Source: Chitinophagaceae bacterium UBA2793 (GTDB lineage: Bacteria; Bacteroidota; Bacteroidia; Chitinophagales; Chitinophagaceae). From it: DNA of 9,266 bases. The stretch covers positions 1,160 through 10,425 of the forward strand of contig DEHT01000088.1 of NCBI GenBank assembly GCA_002352045.1. Direction: 5' to 3'. Within the stretch, counting starts at the first letter, position 1; every line of letters begins with the position of its first letter. This document shows, one piece after another, positions 1-6,226 of the stretch. The notes under the pieces are model-generated. The model ran no database searches, had not been told where the DNA came from, and saw only the letters and a program-made list of their open reading frames with translations. The position numbers and the translations under genes were made by a program.

Positions 1-546
1 GGTTATTTTAAAACCCCTTATCTCAACACCATAGTTAATAAAGATATTTATGGCGTGCAGTATGCTGCCATTTTAAAAAATATTTATGCCGTAGGTGCAG
101 GCATTGCCCATGGGTTAGATTATGGCGATAATTTTTTAAGTGTATTAATTGCCAACAGTGCCGATGAAATGGCCGGCTTTCTCCGCAAAGCAGGCATCAT
201 CAATGCAGAGGTTGGTTATATTGATCATAAAAAAAATGCCGACTCAAAAAACGGGCACCACAATTATGCCGCATCGGTTTACCTTGGCGATTTGCTGGTA
301 ACCTGTTACTCGCTGCATAGCCGCAACCGAACTTTTGGGAACATGATTGGCAAGGGCTATTCGGTAAAAGCTGCCCAATTGGAAATGAGCATGGTGGCCG
401 AAGGTTATTTTGCCAGCAAATGTATGCAACACCTCAACCAAACCGTAATGGCCGAAATGCCCATTGCACAAACCGTTTACGATATTCTTTGGAATGGCTT
501 AAATGCAAATGAAGGTTTTATTAAGGTGGAGGAGGAGTTGGTGTAG
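1..546 (+). CDS. gpsA: NAD(P)H-dependent glycerol-3-phosphate dehydrogenase, C-terminal part (5' end outside window)
   Basis: The reading frame is open from the first base to a TAG at 544-546, giving the last 181 residues of a protein whose family is usually about 330 long. The enzyme reduces dihydroxyacetone phosphate to sn-glycerol-3-phosphate in the cytoplasm, supplying the backbone of phospholipids. The visible part is the helical substrate-binding domain. The motif LKNIYAVGAGIAHGL (window residues 25-39) carries the family's catalytic lysine at residue 26. GDLLVTCYS (96-104) and SRNRTFG (107-113) match the conserved GDL..TC and SRN phosphate-binding motifs. EMSMVAEGY further on is typical of Bacteroidota versions. 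A GTG at 55 is internal and not a start, because the homology continues upstream to the window edge. The gene ends directly against hemW on the other strand, with no room for a terminator. Nothing looks broken. Confidence 0.95.
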   Translation, partial: GYFKTPYLNTIVNKDIYGVQYAAILKNIYAVGAGIAHGLDYGDNFLSVLIANSADEMAGFLRKAGIINAEVGYIDHKKNADSKNGHHNYAASVYLGDLLVTCYSLHSRNRTFGNMIGKGYSVKAAQLEMSMVAEGYFASKCMQHLNQTVMAEMPIAQTVYDILWNGLNANEGFIKVEEELV

Positions 547-1680
547 CTATTCTTCAAAAAACAATTCCGCTGCAATTCCATCGGCTAAAAATTTGCTCTT
601 CGTATTCAACCGAATAAAACCTTCTGAAATATCCTCCAGTTCAATATTGATAAAAGGCTTTGCATGTGTAATCAGTTGATCCGAATATTCTTTCCCGAAT
701 TTTTTTGAGAATTCATTGAGGTTGATGCCTTCAATAGTTCGCAAACCAATCATAATGTATTCATTCATTTGCTGAGCGGGGGTAAGTATCTCTTCTTCTT
801 GAGGAAGAATATTTTTTTCAATGGATTGAATGTAAAGCGCATTGTTGGCTACATTCCATCTCCTGGTTTTATTTCCATCATAACTATGAGCCGAAGGGCC
901 AAATCCATAGTAGGGTTTGCTTTTCCAATAGCTGCTGTTGTGCTTGCTGCGGTAACCCGGTTTTGCAAAATTGCTGATTTCGTATTGCTCATAGCCATTT
1001 TTATTCATAAGTGCCTGTAAAATTTCAAACTGATCTGCCTGTATGGATTCATCTACATTGGGCGATTTATTTTTATCAATTAAATAATACAATGCAGTTT
1101 TATATTCCACCGTTAATGCGTAACAGGAAATGTGGGGAATATTTTTTTCGAAAATAATTCCCACATTTTTTATGAGATCATCATTGCTTAATAATGGAGA
1201 GCCATAAATAAGGTCAACCGAAAAATTTTGAAAACCTGCAGCCTGTATTTGGTCAATGCTTTGTAAAGACTGTGCGGCATGGTGAGCCCGGTTCATCCAT
1301 TTTAACTCTGCTTCATTAAAAGATTGTATGCCTAAACTTAACCGGTTAATACCTGCTTGTAACCATGCTTGCAATACAGTAGGGTTAATATCATCGGGGT
1401 TGGCTTCTAAAGTAATTTCGGCATCTGTTACGATAGAAAATTTTTGCCGAATGGTATTTAAAATTTTTTCTAATTCGGGCATTGATAATAAGCTGGGTGT
1501 GCCACCTCCAAAATAAATGGTTTCAATAAATTCGTTCTTATCAAAAACGGGGGTTAAAATTATTTCTTTGCAAATAGCTTCTACCATTGCCGCTTTTTGC
1601 GAATGATTGGTTGAAAAATGGAAATTGCAATAATGGCAAGCCTGTTTACAAAAAGGAATATGGATGTAAATGCCCGCCAA
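547..1680 (-). CDS. hemW: Radical SAM heme chaperone HemW
   Basis: This 377-residue protein has the usual HemW length. The N-terminus MAGIYIHIPFCKQACHYCNF has the radical-SAM CxxxCxxC at C11, C15 and C18 for the 4Fe-4S cluster. The position after the third cysteine has Phe20, where true HemN coproporphyrinogen dehydrogenases have a fourth cysteine, so I call HemW rather than HemN. Other family motifs are GGGTPS (58-63), LEANPDD (91-97), NRLSLGIQSF (112-121) and VDLIYGSP (155-162). A HemN_C-type region with MIGLRTIEGINL lies near 303. HemW is known to bind heme and SAM and is thought to deliver heme to target proteins. The start is TTG: the frame closes upstream at 1699-1701 and contains no ATG or GTG there, while the family N-terminus begins exactly at this codon. 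Minus-strand TATTTTTA (plus 1702-1709) misses the TAnnTTTG consensus by one base and could be its -7 element. It is divergent from the Omp85 gene by 28 bases. Confidence 0.94.
   Translation of the reverse strand: MAGIYIHIPFCKQACHYCNFHFSTNHSQKAAMVEAICKEIILTPVFDKNEFIETIYFGGGTPSLLSMPELEKILNTIRQKFSIVTDAEITLEANPDDINPTVLQAWLQAGINRLSLGIQSFNEAELKWMNRAHHAAQSLQSIDQIQAAGFQNFSVDLIYGSPLLSNDDLIKNVGIIFEKNIPHISCYALTVEYKTALYYLIDKNKSPNVDESIQADQFEILQALMNKNGYEQYEISNFAKPGYRSKHNSSYWKSKPYYGFGPSAHSYDGNKTRRWNVANNALYIQSIEKNILPQEEEILTPAQQMNEYIMIGLRTIEGINLNEFSKKFGKEYSDQLITHAKPFINIELEDISEGFIRLNTKSKFLADGIAAELFFEE
1128..1171 (+). terminator. Hairpin with T-run inside hemW, possible antisense terminator
   Basis: AAATGTGGG at 1128-1136 pairs perfectly with CCCACATTT at 1160-1168. 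The stem can continue inward by AAT/ATT after a bulged G1137, then A/T and TTTT/AAAA after a bulged A1156, leaving a 5-base loop at 1146-1150. That is about 17 base pairs. On the plus strand the right arm runs into six T (1166-1171), the layout of an intrinsic terminator. This strand is antisense to hemW and is what read-through from gpsA would transcribe. The hemW mRNA would form the complementary hairpin but without a U-tract after it. The structure is seen directly; its function is inferred, and coding sequence can produce such pairing by chance. Confidence 0.3.
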
Positions 1681-1686
1681 AGGTTG

Positions 1687-1694
1687 TAGATTTG
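1687..1694 (+). promoter_or_regulatory. TAGATTTG, Bacteroidota -7-type element before the Omp85 gene
   Basis: The sequence matches the TAnnTTTG consensus of the Bacteroidota housekeeping sigma factor in all six fixed positions. It ends 14 bases before the ATG at 1709, so transcription would begin near 1700 with a very short leader. It lies in the 28-base divergent gap with hemW. I find no convincing TTTG at -33, so this remains a tentative promoter. Confidence 0.4.
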
Positions 1695-1708
1695 ATTGTT
1701 ATAAAAAT

Positions 1709-3511
1709 ATGCTGAACCCCTTCTTTAAAAAAATACTGTTTTTATGCTGTACAGTCTGCTGTATGGTTTCTGCAACAAAAGCACAGCAAAACAATTTTTC
1801 ATTAGTAGTTCACCCGGCAGGCAAAGATAGTAGCTTTCATTTGGCCGCTCTTGGTTTGCAATCAAAATTTGCGAGCAGCGAAGCGGTAGCCAAATATATT
1901 GCAGCGTTGACGCAAACGCTTGCTGCTAAAGGTTATCCCGCTGCATCGGTAGATAGTGTTTTTACAGTTGGAAACCAAACCAATATTATTTTATTTACCG
2001 GGCCAAAATACAATTGGCTTCAACTTAGTACATCCGGAATTGATAAACCTGCATTAAATGCAGCAGGTATCATTGAAAAAGATTTTGTAAACAAACCGGT
2101 AAATTTTTCAAAACTACAAAACCTGCAAACCCGGCTGTTGAATTATTTTGAAAAAACAGGCTATCCTTTTGCTACCGTTTTTTTGGATAGCATCGAATTG
2201 CAGAACGATCGAATGAAAGCAGTGCTAACCGCACAAAAAGGGGTATTGTATCATATAGACAGCATAAGGATTTTTGGAAATTTAAAAATAAACAAAGGTT
2301 TTTTGCAGCGATACCTTCAAATTAAAAACGGCAGTATTTACAATAAGGAAACCCTGCAACAGGTTGATAAAAAAATGATGGAGCTTTCTTTTGTAACGCC
2401 ATTGCAAGGCTCCGACCTAACCATGCTGGGCAGCGGCTCTGTTTTAAATGTATATGCCGATGCTAAAAAAGCAAGCCAGGTAAATTTTTTAGTTGGATTT
2501 TTGCCTGCTTCCAATGAAAGCAAAAAATTGCAGGTAACCGGTGATGTTAACCTCGATTTAAAAAACCTGCTGGGCAGTGCGGAAGAGATATTGGTAAAAT
2601 GGCAGCAGTTACAACCCAAATCGCCCCGGCTAAACCTGGGTTTTACAAAACCCTATATTTTTAATTCGGCCTTTGGCATCAATTTTTTATTTGACCTGTT
2701 TAAAAAAGATTCCAACTTTTTACAAGTGAATGCACAAGGTGGAATACAATTTGATATTGCCAATAATCAAAAAGGAAAATTGTTTTTGCAATGGCAAAAC
2801 AATCGCCTGCTTTCCGGAGGCGTTGATACCAATTATATTAAACTGTATAAACAGTTACCCATCAATATTGATCTTGGCTCGGTGAATGCAGGGTTTAATT
2901 ACGAGTTACAAAAAACCGATTATAAATTTAACCCAAGAACCGGCAATGAGCTAAACCTTATTACAACCGTAGGAATAAAAAAGCTGAAGCCAAACAATGA
3001 TATATTAAATATTAAAGACCCCAATTTTAATTATGCTTCGCTGTACGATTCCATAAAACCGAAAAGCTATCAATTAAGGATTAGGTTAAATGCGGCGCAT
3101 TATTTTGCATTGAAAAAAAGAGCAACGGTTAAAACTGCTATCCAGGGTGGATATTACAGCAGCCCGAATATTTTTAGAAACGAGTTGTTTCAAATTGGCG
3201 GCTACAAATTACTGAGGGGCTTTAATGAAGAAAGTATTTATGCTAGTCGCTATGCCGTGTTTACGGCAGAGTATCGCTATATTATTGGCCTTAATTCTTA
3301 TTTGTTTGCTTTTGCCGACCTGGGTTTTACAAAAAACAAGTACTTATCGGTAGATGTAAATAATCAGTTTACGGGTGCAGGCCTGGGTATTATGTTTGAA
3401 ACCAAGGCCGGCTTATTAAATATTAGTTATGCAGTAGGCAAACGAAACGATGTGGATTTTAATTTAAGAGAAGCATCTAAGCTTCACTTTGGCTATATCA
3501 ATTACTTTTAA
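1709..3511 (+). CDS. Omp85-family outer membrane protein (BamA/TamA-like) with three POTRA-like modules
   Basis: The protein has 600 residues from this ATG. Residues 1-25 form a signal peptide (MLNPFFKK, then a hydrophobic core unusually rich in cysteine, then ATKA before QQN), so it should cross the inner membrane. POTRA-like modules are visible at about 28-100, 102-176 and 178-255. The third is the clearest (HIDSIRIFGN ... KNGSIYNKETLQQVD); the second contains EKTGYPFATVFLD. Residues from about 265 to 600 look like a 16-strand barrel. It has GGYKLLRGFNEES near 497-509, with the Omp85 loop-6 RGF motif, and a final Phe in HFGYINYF as expected of a beta-signal. At this size it is nearer to TamA-like proteins than to Bacteroidota BamA, which is usually well over 700 residues. 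An in-frame ATG at 1670 would overlap hemW and place 13 polar residues before the signal peptide, so I reject it. Substrate and partners are unknown. Confidence 0.85.
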   Translation: MLNPFFKKILFLCCTVCCMVSATKAQQNNFSLVVHPAGKDSSFHLAALGLQSKFASSEAVAKYIAALTQTLAAKGYPAASVDSVFTVGNQTNIILFTGPKYNWLQLSTSGIDKPALNAAGIIEKDFVNKPVNFSKLQNLQTRLLNYFEKTGYPFATVFLDSIELQNDRMKAVLTAQKGVLYHIDSIRIFGNLKINKGFLQRYLQIKNGSIYNKETLQQVDKKMMELSFVTPLQGSDLTMLGSGSVLNVYADAKKASQVNFLVGFLPASNESKKLQVTGDVNLDLKNLLGSAEEILVKWQQLQPKSPRLNLGFTKPYIFNSAFGINFLFDLFKKDSNFLQVNAQGGIQFDIANNQKGKLFLQWQNNRLLSGGVDTNYIKLYKQLPINIDLGSVNAGFNYELQKTDYKFNPRTGNELNLITTVGIKKLKPNNDILNIKDPNFNYASLYDSIKPKSYQLRIRLNAAHYFALKKRATVKTAIQGGYYSSPNIFRNELFQIGGYKLLRGFNEESIYASRYAVFTAEYRYIIGLNSYLFAFADLGFTKNKYLSVDVNNQFTGAGLGIMFETKAGLLNISYAVGKRNDVDFNLREASKLHFGYINYF

Positions 3512-3513
3512 TC

Positions 3514-3537
3514 AAATGATGCAAAGCATTATTTTTG
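3514..3537 (+). terminator. 9-bp hairpin with T-rich tail between the Omp85 and DUF4271 genes
   Basis: AAATGATGC (3514-3522) and GCATTATTT (3526-3534) pair over nine positions with one G-T wobble around an AAA loop, and TTTG follows. It begins two bases after the Omp85 stop. The form fits a weak intrinsic terminator, but only two pairs are G-C, so efficiency is doubtful. The right arm also contains most of a TAnnTTTG element and abuts the TTG proposed as the DUF4271 start. It could therefore act on translation of that gene instead. Confidence 0.4.
3530..3537 (+). promoter_or_regulatory. TATTTTTG, Bacteroidota -7-type element at the DUF4271 start
   Basis: All six fixed positions of TAnnTTTG match. 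The element includes the TTG at 3535-3537, the furthest-upstream possible start of the DUF4271 gene. If it is a real promoter, the transcript begins near 3543-3544. Translation would then have to start downstream, most simply at the in-frame TTG at 3556. It overlaps the right arm of the hairpin at 3514-3534. Confidence 0.3.
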
Positions 3538-4431
3538 CTAAAAATTTACCGGCTTTTGAGAATACTGTTTACCATTTTACTTTTAATTTTTTGTAGTTGT
3601 TTTTCAAATGCACAACCAACCGATAGCACTGCTATAAAAGACAGCAGTGCTGTAACCGTTCCTAATACGCAGCGGATTGCGGTGCTTGAAAAGCTGAATA
3701 ATATATTGAAAGAAAATAAATTTCTCAATACTCAATCTGCACCTGTAGCCCTGTACGAGAAACCACGCAAGCCGCTAAATGAGCATACTGTTTTTTATAT
3801 ATTGGCCGGTATCTTTTTATTTTTTGGCATAATAAAGTCGCTGTTCGAAAAATATTATTCCACCATGTTTCGGGTGTTTTTCAATAGCTCATTGAGGCAA
3901 AATCAATTGACCGATCAATTGATGCAATCCACTGTGCCTGCTTTATTTTTCAATATACTATTTGTATGCACAGCGGCATTATTTACCTACTTTCTTCTTC
4001 AAAAAAATATGGTTATTCAAAATAAATTCAACTGGATGTTGTTTTTGGGATGCATGACTGCATTTATTGCAATGTATAGTTTAAAGTTTGCAGGGATAAA
4101 AACTTTGTCGTGGGTAACGGGTTATAATAACGAAGGAAATATTTATGTGTTTATCGTTTTTTTGGTAAATAAAATAATAGGCATTTGCCTGCTACCCTTT
4201 ATTGCCATGCTGGCTTTTTCTGATGCATGGCTGGTTAAAATTGTATTGCCGGTTTCATTAATCTTAATTGGCATTTTACTATTGTTTAGATTTATGCGCT
4301 CTTATGGTTTGTTAGAAAACAGGCTTAAGGTAAATCGCTTTCATTTTCTACTGTATGTTTTTTCATTTGAAATATTGCCGATAATTATCATTTATAAAGC
4401 GGTTGGGTTTTTTGTATTGAAAAATGGCTAA
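3535..4431 (+). CDS. DUF4271 multi-span membrane protein
   Basis: The protein has 298 residues if it begins at this TTG, and its function is unknown. A signal-like hydrophobic stretch (residues about 8-26, ending FSNAQ) is followed by a polar, Ser/Thr-rich exported segment (27-83). Six hydrophobic spans follow at about 86-104, 136-155, 164-182, 203-227, 234-253 and 269-295. RVFFNSSLRQNQLTDQL (113-129), KFAGIKTLSWV (184-194) and FEILPIIIIYKA near the end match my memory of the DUF4271 family, which in Bacteroidota often sits directly before hemD, as here. An in-frame stop at 3517-3519 and the lack of any ATG before codon 111 force a TTG start. The candidates are 3535 and 3556; the latter gives a cleaner signal peptide and leaves room for the TAnnTTTG element. 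Cysteines at 20 and 22 do not make a convincing lipobox. Confidence 0.8.
   Translation: MLKIYRLLRILFTILLLIFCSCFSNAQPTDSTAIKDSSAVTVPNTQRIAVLEKLNNILKENKFLNTQSAPVALYEKPRKPLNEHTVFYILAGIFLFFGIIKSLFEKYYSTMFRVFFNSSLRQNQLTDQLMQSTVPALFFNILFVCTAALFTYFLLQKNMVIQNKFNWMLFLGCMTAFIAMYSLKFAGIKTLSWVTGYNNEGNIYVFIVFLVNKIIGICLLPFIAMLAFSDAWLVKIVLPVSLILIGILLLFRFMRSYGLLENRLKVNRFHFLLYVFSFEILPIIIIYKAVGFFVLKNG
3623..3653. repeat. Perfect 9-bp inverted repeat inside the DUF4271 gene
   Basis: AGCACTGCT (3625-3633) and AGCAGTGCT (3643-3651) are exact reverse complements around a 9-base A-rich spacer. One T-G and one A-T pair can be added outside. The arms encode the STA and SSAV parts of the Ser/Ala-rich segment just after the signal sequence. 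No T-run follows, so it is not an intrinsic terminator. It would form a firm hairpin early in the mRNA. Confidence 0.6.
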
Positions 4432-4436
4432 CTTTG
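4429..4436 (+). promoter_or_regulatory. TAACTTTG, Bacteroidota -7-type element before hemD
   Basis: The element matches all six fixed positions of TAnnTTTG. It overlaps the DUF4271 stop codon (TAA at 4429-4431) and ends 18 bases before the hemD ATG at 4455, giving a predicted start of transcription near 4443. TTG triplets upstream (4403-4405 and 4412-4414) are poorly spaced for a -33 box. It suggests hemD can be expressed independently of DUF4271. Confidence 0.42.
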
Positions 4437-4454
4437 TGGCCTCTTGAGACAAGT

Positions 4455-5240
4455 ATGATAAAGAACAACGAAAAAACATCTGCGCCCGCAAAGGTTAAAA
4501 AAATACTTATAGCTCAGCCCAAACCTGAAGGGGTAAAATCGCCTTATTTTGATTTGGCTATTAAGCATGCGGTTAAAATTGATTTTTATCCATTCATTGT
4601 TGTAGAAGGAATTGCCGCAAAAGATTTTCGCAGGCAAAAGATTGATATCGCTTCTTTTTCGGCAGTAATTTTTACCAGCCGCAATGCCATTGACCATTTC
4701 TTTAGAACCTGCGAAGAAGTTAAAGTAAGTGTATCGCAGGATACCAAATATTTTTGTATTACCGAAGCAGTGGCATTATATCTTCAAAAATTTATTTTGT
4801 ACAGAAAGCGGAAAGTTTTTTATGGTGCCGATGGCAGCAATAAAAACCTGTTTGATGTAATTAACAAACACAAGGATAATGAGAAGTTTTTGTATCCCTG
4901 TTCAGAATCTTTTGATAGCGAAATTACCAACTGGTTAAGGCATCACAACTGCGAGTATGCTACCCCTGTATTGTATAAAATAGTTAGCAACGATTTAAAA
5001 GAAATTATATCAAGTCATTACGATGTAATTTGTTTGTTTACTCCCGGAGGGGTTAAAAGCCTGGTTGAGAACGGGTATCAACAAAACGGAACCCGGTTGG
5101 GAGCTTTTGGCGCAAACACTTTTAAAGCTGCAGAAGATGCAGGTTATACTTTAGAAATTAAAGCACCCTTGCCACAATCGCCCAGTATGATAAGTGCTTT
5201 GGATAAGTTTTTACTTACAGCAAACGCCAAAAAGAAATAA
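4455..5240 (+). CDS. hemD: Uroporphyrinogen-III synthase (HEM4 family)
   Basis: The protein has 261 residues, normal for the Bacteroidota form. The enzyme closes hydroxymethylbilane with inversion of ring D to give uroporphyrinogen III, the branch point to heme and other tetrapyrroles, in the cytoplasm. The two-lobed HEM4 fold is suggested by ILIAQPKPEG (17-26), VIFTSRNAIDHFF (71-83), KYFCITEAVALYLQKF (98-113), LFTPGGVKSL (194-203), AFGANT (217-222) and APLPQSPSM (237-245). The family has little strict sequence conservation, so the call rests on these Bacteroidota-type motifs and on the DUF4271 neighbour. I chose ATG 4455. The frame extends to a TTG at 4434, but that codon is part of the TAACTTTG element and adds seven residues that do not look like the family. 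The stop is four bases from the rsgA stop on the other strand. Confidence 0.87.
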   Translation: MIKNNEKTSAPAKVKKILIAQPKPEGVKSPYFDLAIKHAVKIDFYPFIVVEGIAAKDFRRQKIDIASFSAVIFTSRNAIDHFFRTCEEVKVSVSQDTKYFCITEAVALYLQKFILYRKRKVFYGADGSNKNLFDVINKHKDNEKFLYPCSESFDSEITNWLRHHNCEYATPVLYKIVSNDLKEIISSHYDVICLFTPGGVKSLVENGYQQNGTRLGAFGANTFKAAEDAGYTLEIKAPLPQSPSMISALDKFLLTANAKKK

Positions 5241-5244
5241 ATTT

Positions 5245-6168
5245 TCAATAACTTTTTTCATCAATAGTATCCCTGATGTTTAAATAACTCAGGTATCGTT
5301 CTTCTGAAATACTACCATTGTTTACGGCTTCCTTTACTGCACAGCCTGGCTCATGTAGATGACTGCAATTGTTAAACTGGCATTGCTGAATTAATGTCTT
5401 CATTTCGGGAAAGTAGTGGCTGAGCTCCTGTTTTGAAATATCAACAATTCCCATTTCTCTAATTCCGGGTGTATCAATAACGCATCCGCCAAAAGGCAGG
5501 TCAAACATTTCTGCAAATGTGGTAGTATGCATTCCTTTGCCACTCCAGCCACTCACTTCATTTGTTTTTAATTGAAGCTGGGGAAAAATGTAGTTGATAA
5601 AACTTGATTTGCCTACGCCGGAGTGTCCGCTTAGTAAGGTTGTTTTGTTTTTCAAAATTTGCTCTACCTCTTCTAATCCCTGCTGCTTCTCTACACTTAT
5701 TTGTAAAATTTTGTAGCCTATTTTTTCATACATATCTTTTATGTATTCAAACCGATCGTTTTCTTTTTTCTTCCATAAATCACACTTATTAAAAACAATA
5801 ATAGCCGGTACATGATATGCCTCGGAAATAACCAAAAATCGGTCTATAAAACCTAATGAAGTTTTGGGTTCTTTTAAAGTGGCAAACAAGAGCGATTGAT
5901 TTAAATTGGCCGCTACAATATGATGCATATTTTTATTGTGAGGAGATATGCGGTTGATATAATTGCTACGCTCAAAAATCTTGGTAATCATAATGCTGCC
6001 TTCATCTTCCACATTTTCCAACTCCACCCAATCGCCTACGGCTATTGGGTTTGTAGATGTTATATTTTCTAATTTAAGCTTACCAAAAATACGAGCCTGA
6101 AGAACTTTGCCATCTTCGGTTTTTAGCTGGTACCAGCTTCCGGTTGATTTATAAACAAGAGCTTTCAA
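5245..6168 (-). CDS. rsgA: Ribosome small subunit-dependent GTPase A
   Basis: This is a 307-residue circularly permuted GTPase that acts late in 30S maturation, checking the decoding centre and helping assembly factors leave. The N-terminal OB-fold (about 1-75) contains STNPIAVGDWVEL. The G motifs then come in permuted order: G4 NKCD (127-130), a G5-like QISV (156-159), G1 GHSGVGKS (181-188), the Thr-rich G2 switch near 215-217, and G3 DTPG (232-235). The C-terminal zinc site is C263, C268, H270 and C276 in CQFNNCSHLHEPGCAV, the usual C-x4-C-x-H-x5-C. The start is TTG. No ATG or GTG lies between it and the upstream stop at 6199-6201, and MKALVYKSTGSWY fits the family N-terminus. It lies 58 bases after batA with its own TACCTTTG element, so it probably has separate expression. 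Confidence 0.96.
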   Translation of the reverse strand: MKALVYKSTGSWYQLKTEDGKVLQARIFGKLKLENITSTNPIAVGDWVELENVEDEGSIMITKIFERSNYINRISPHNKNMHHIVAANLNQSLLFATLKEPKTSLGFIDRFLVISEAYHVPAIIVFNKCDLWKKKENDRFEYIKDMYEKIGYKILQISVEKQQGLEEVEQILKNKTTLLSGHSGVGKSSFINYIFPQLQLKTNEVSGWSGKGMHTTTFAEMFDLPFGGCVIDTPGIREMGIVDISKQELSHYFPEMKTLIQQCQFNNCSHLHEPGCAVKEAVNNGSISEERYLSYLNIRDTIDEKSY

Positions 6169-6206
6169 TATGTAAGTAAGTTCAAGGAGATAAATGTTTT
6201 AATGCT

Positions 6207-6214
6207 CAAAGGTA
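6207..6214 (-). promoter_or_regulatory. TACCTTTG, Bacteroidota -7-type element before rsgA
   Basis: Read on the minus strand this matches all six fixed positions of TAnnTTTG. It lies in the only sizeable gap of the minus-strand run, between the batA stop and the rsgA start. Transcription would start near 6200 with a leader of about 32 bases. TTTC, 17 bases upstream, is a possible imperfect -33 box. Confidence 0.42.
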
Positions 6215-6226
6215 GGAACTCAACGG

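Noticed and set aside
244..471. Minus-strand 75-codon open frame inside gpsA
   Set aside because: It is antisense to strongly conserved gpsA motifs and shows no recognisable protein features.
547..1680. Calling the radical SAM gene hemN (oxygen-independent coproporphyrinogen dehydrogenase)
   Set aside because: The fourth cysteine of the HemN CxxxCxxCxC motif is Phe here, and the length of 377 fits HemW rather than HemN (about 450).
1670..1708. ATG at 1670 as the start of the Omp85 gene
   Set aside because: It overlaps the hemW start, adds 13 non-signal-like residues before a complete signal peptide, and lies upstream of the TAGATTTG element.
3253..3268. TGCCGT-GTTT-ACGGCA hairpin inside the Omp85 gene
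   Set aside because: A 6-bp stem in the conserved coding region YAVFTAEYR, without a T-run; more easily explained as chance.
5229..5257. Possible bidirectional terminator between hemD and rsgA (AAAAAG / CTTTTT)
   Set aside because: The stem is six pairs of almost pure A-T with a 17-base loop, expected by chance in such AT-rich sequence. The 4-base gap holds nothing else.
6179..6220. AGTTC / GAACT inverted repeat in the batA-rsgA gap
   Set aside because: Only five base pairs with a 32-base loop, too weak to call a terminator or operator.
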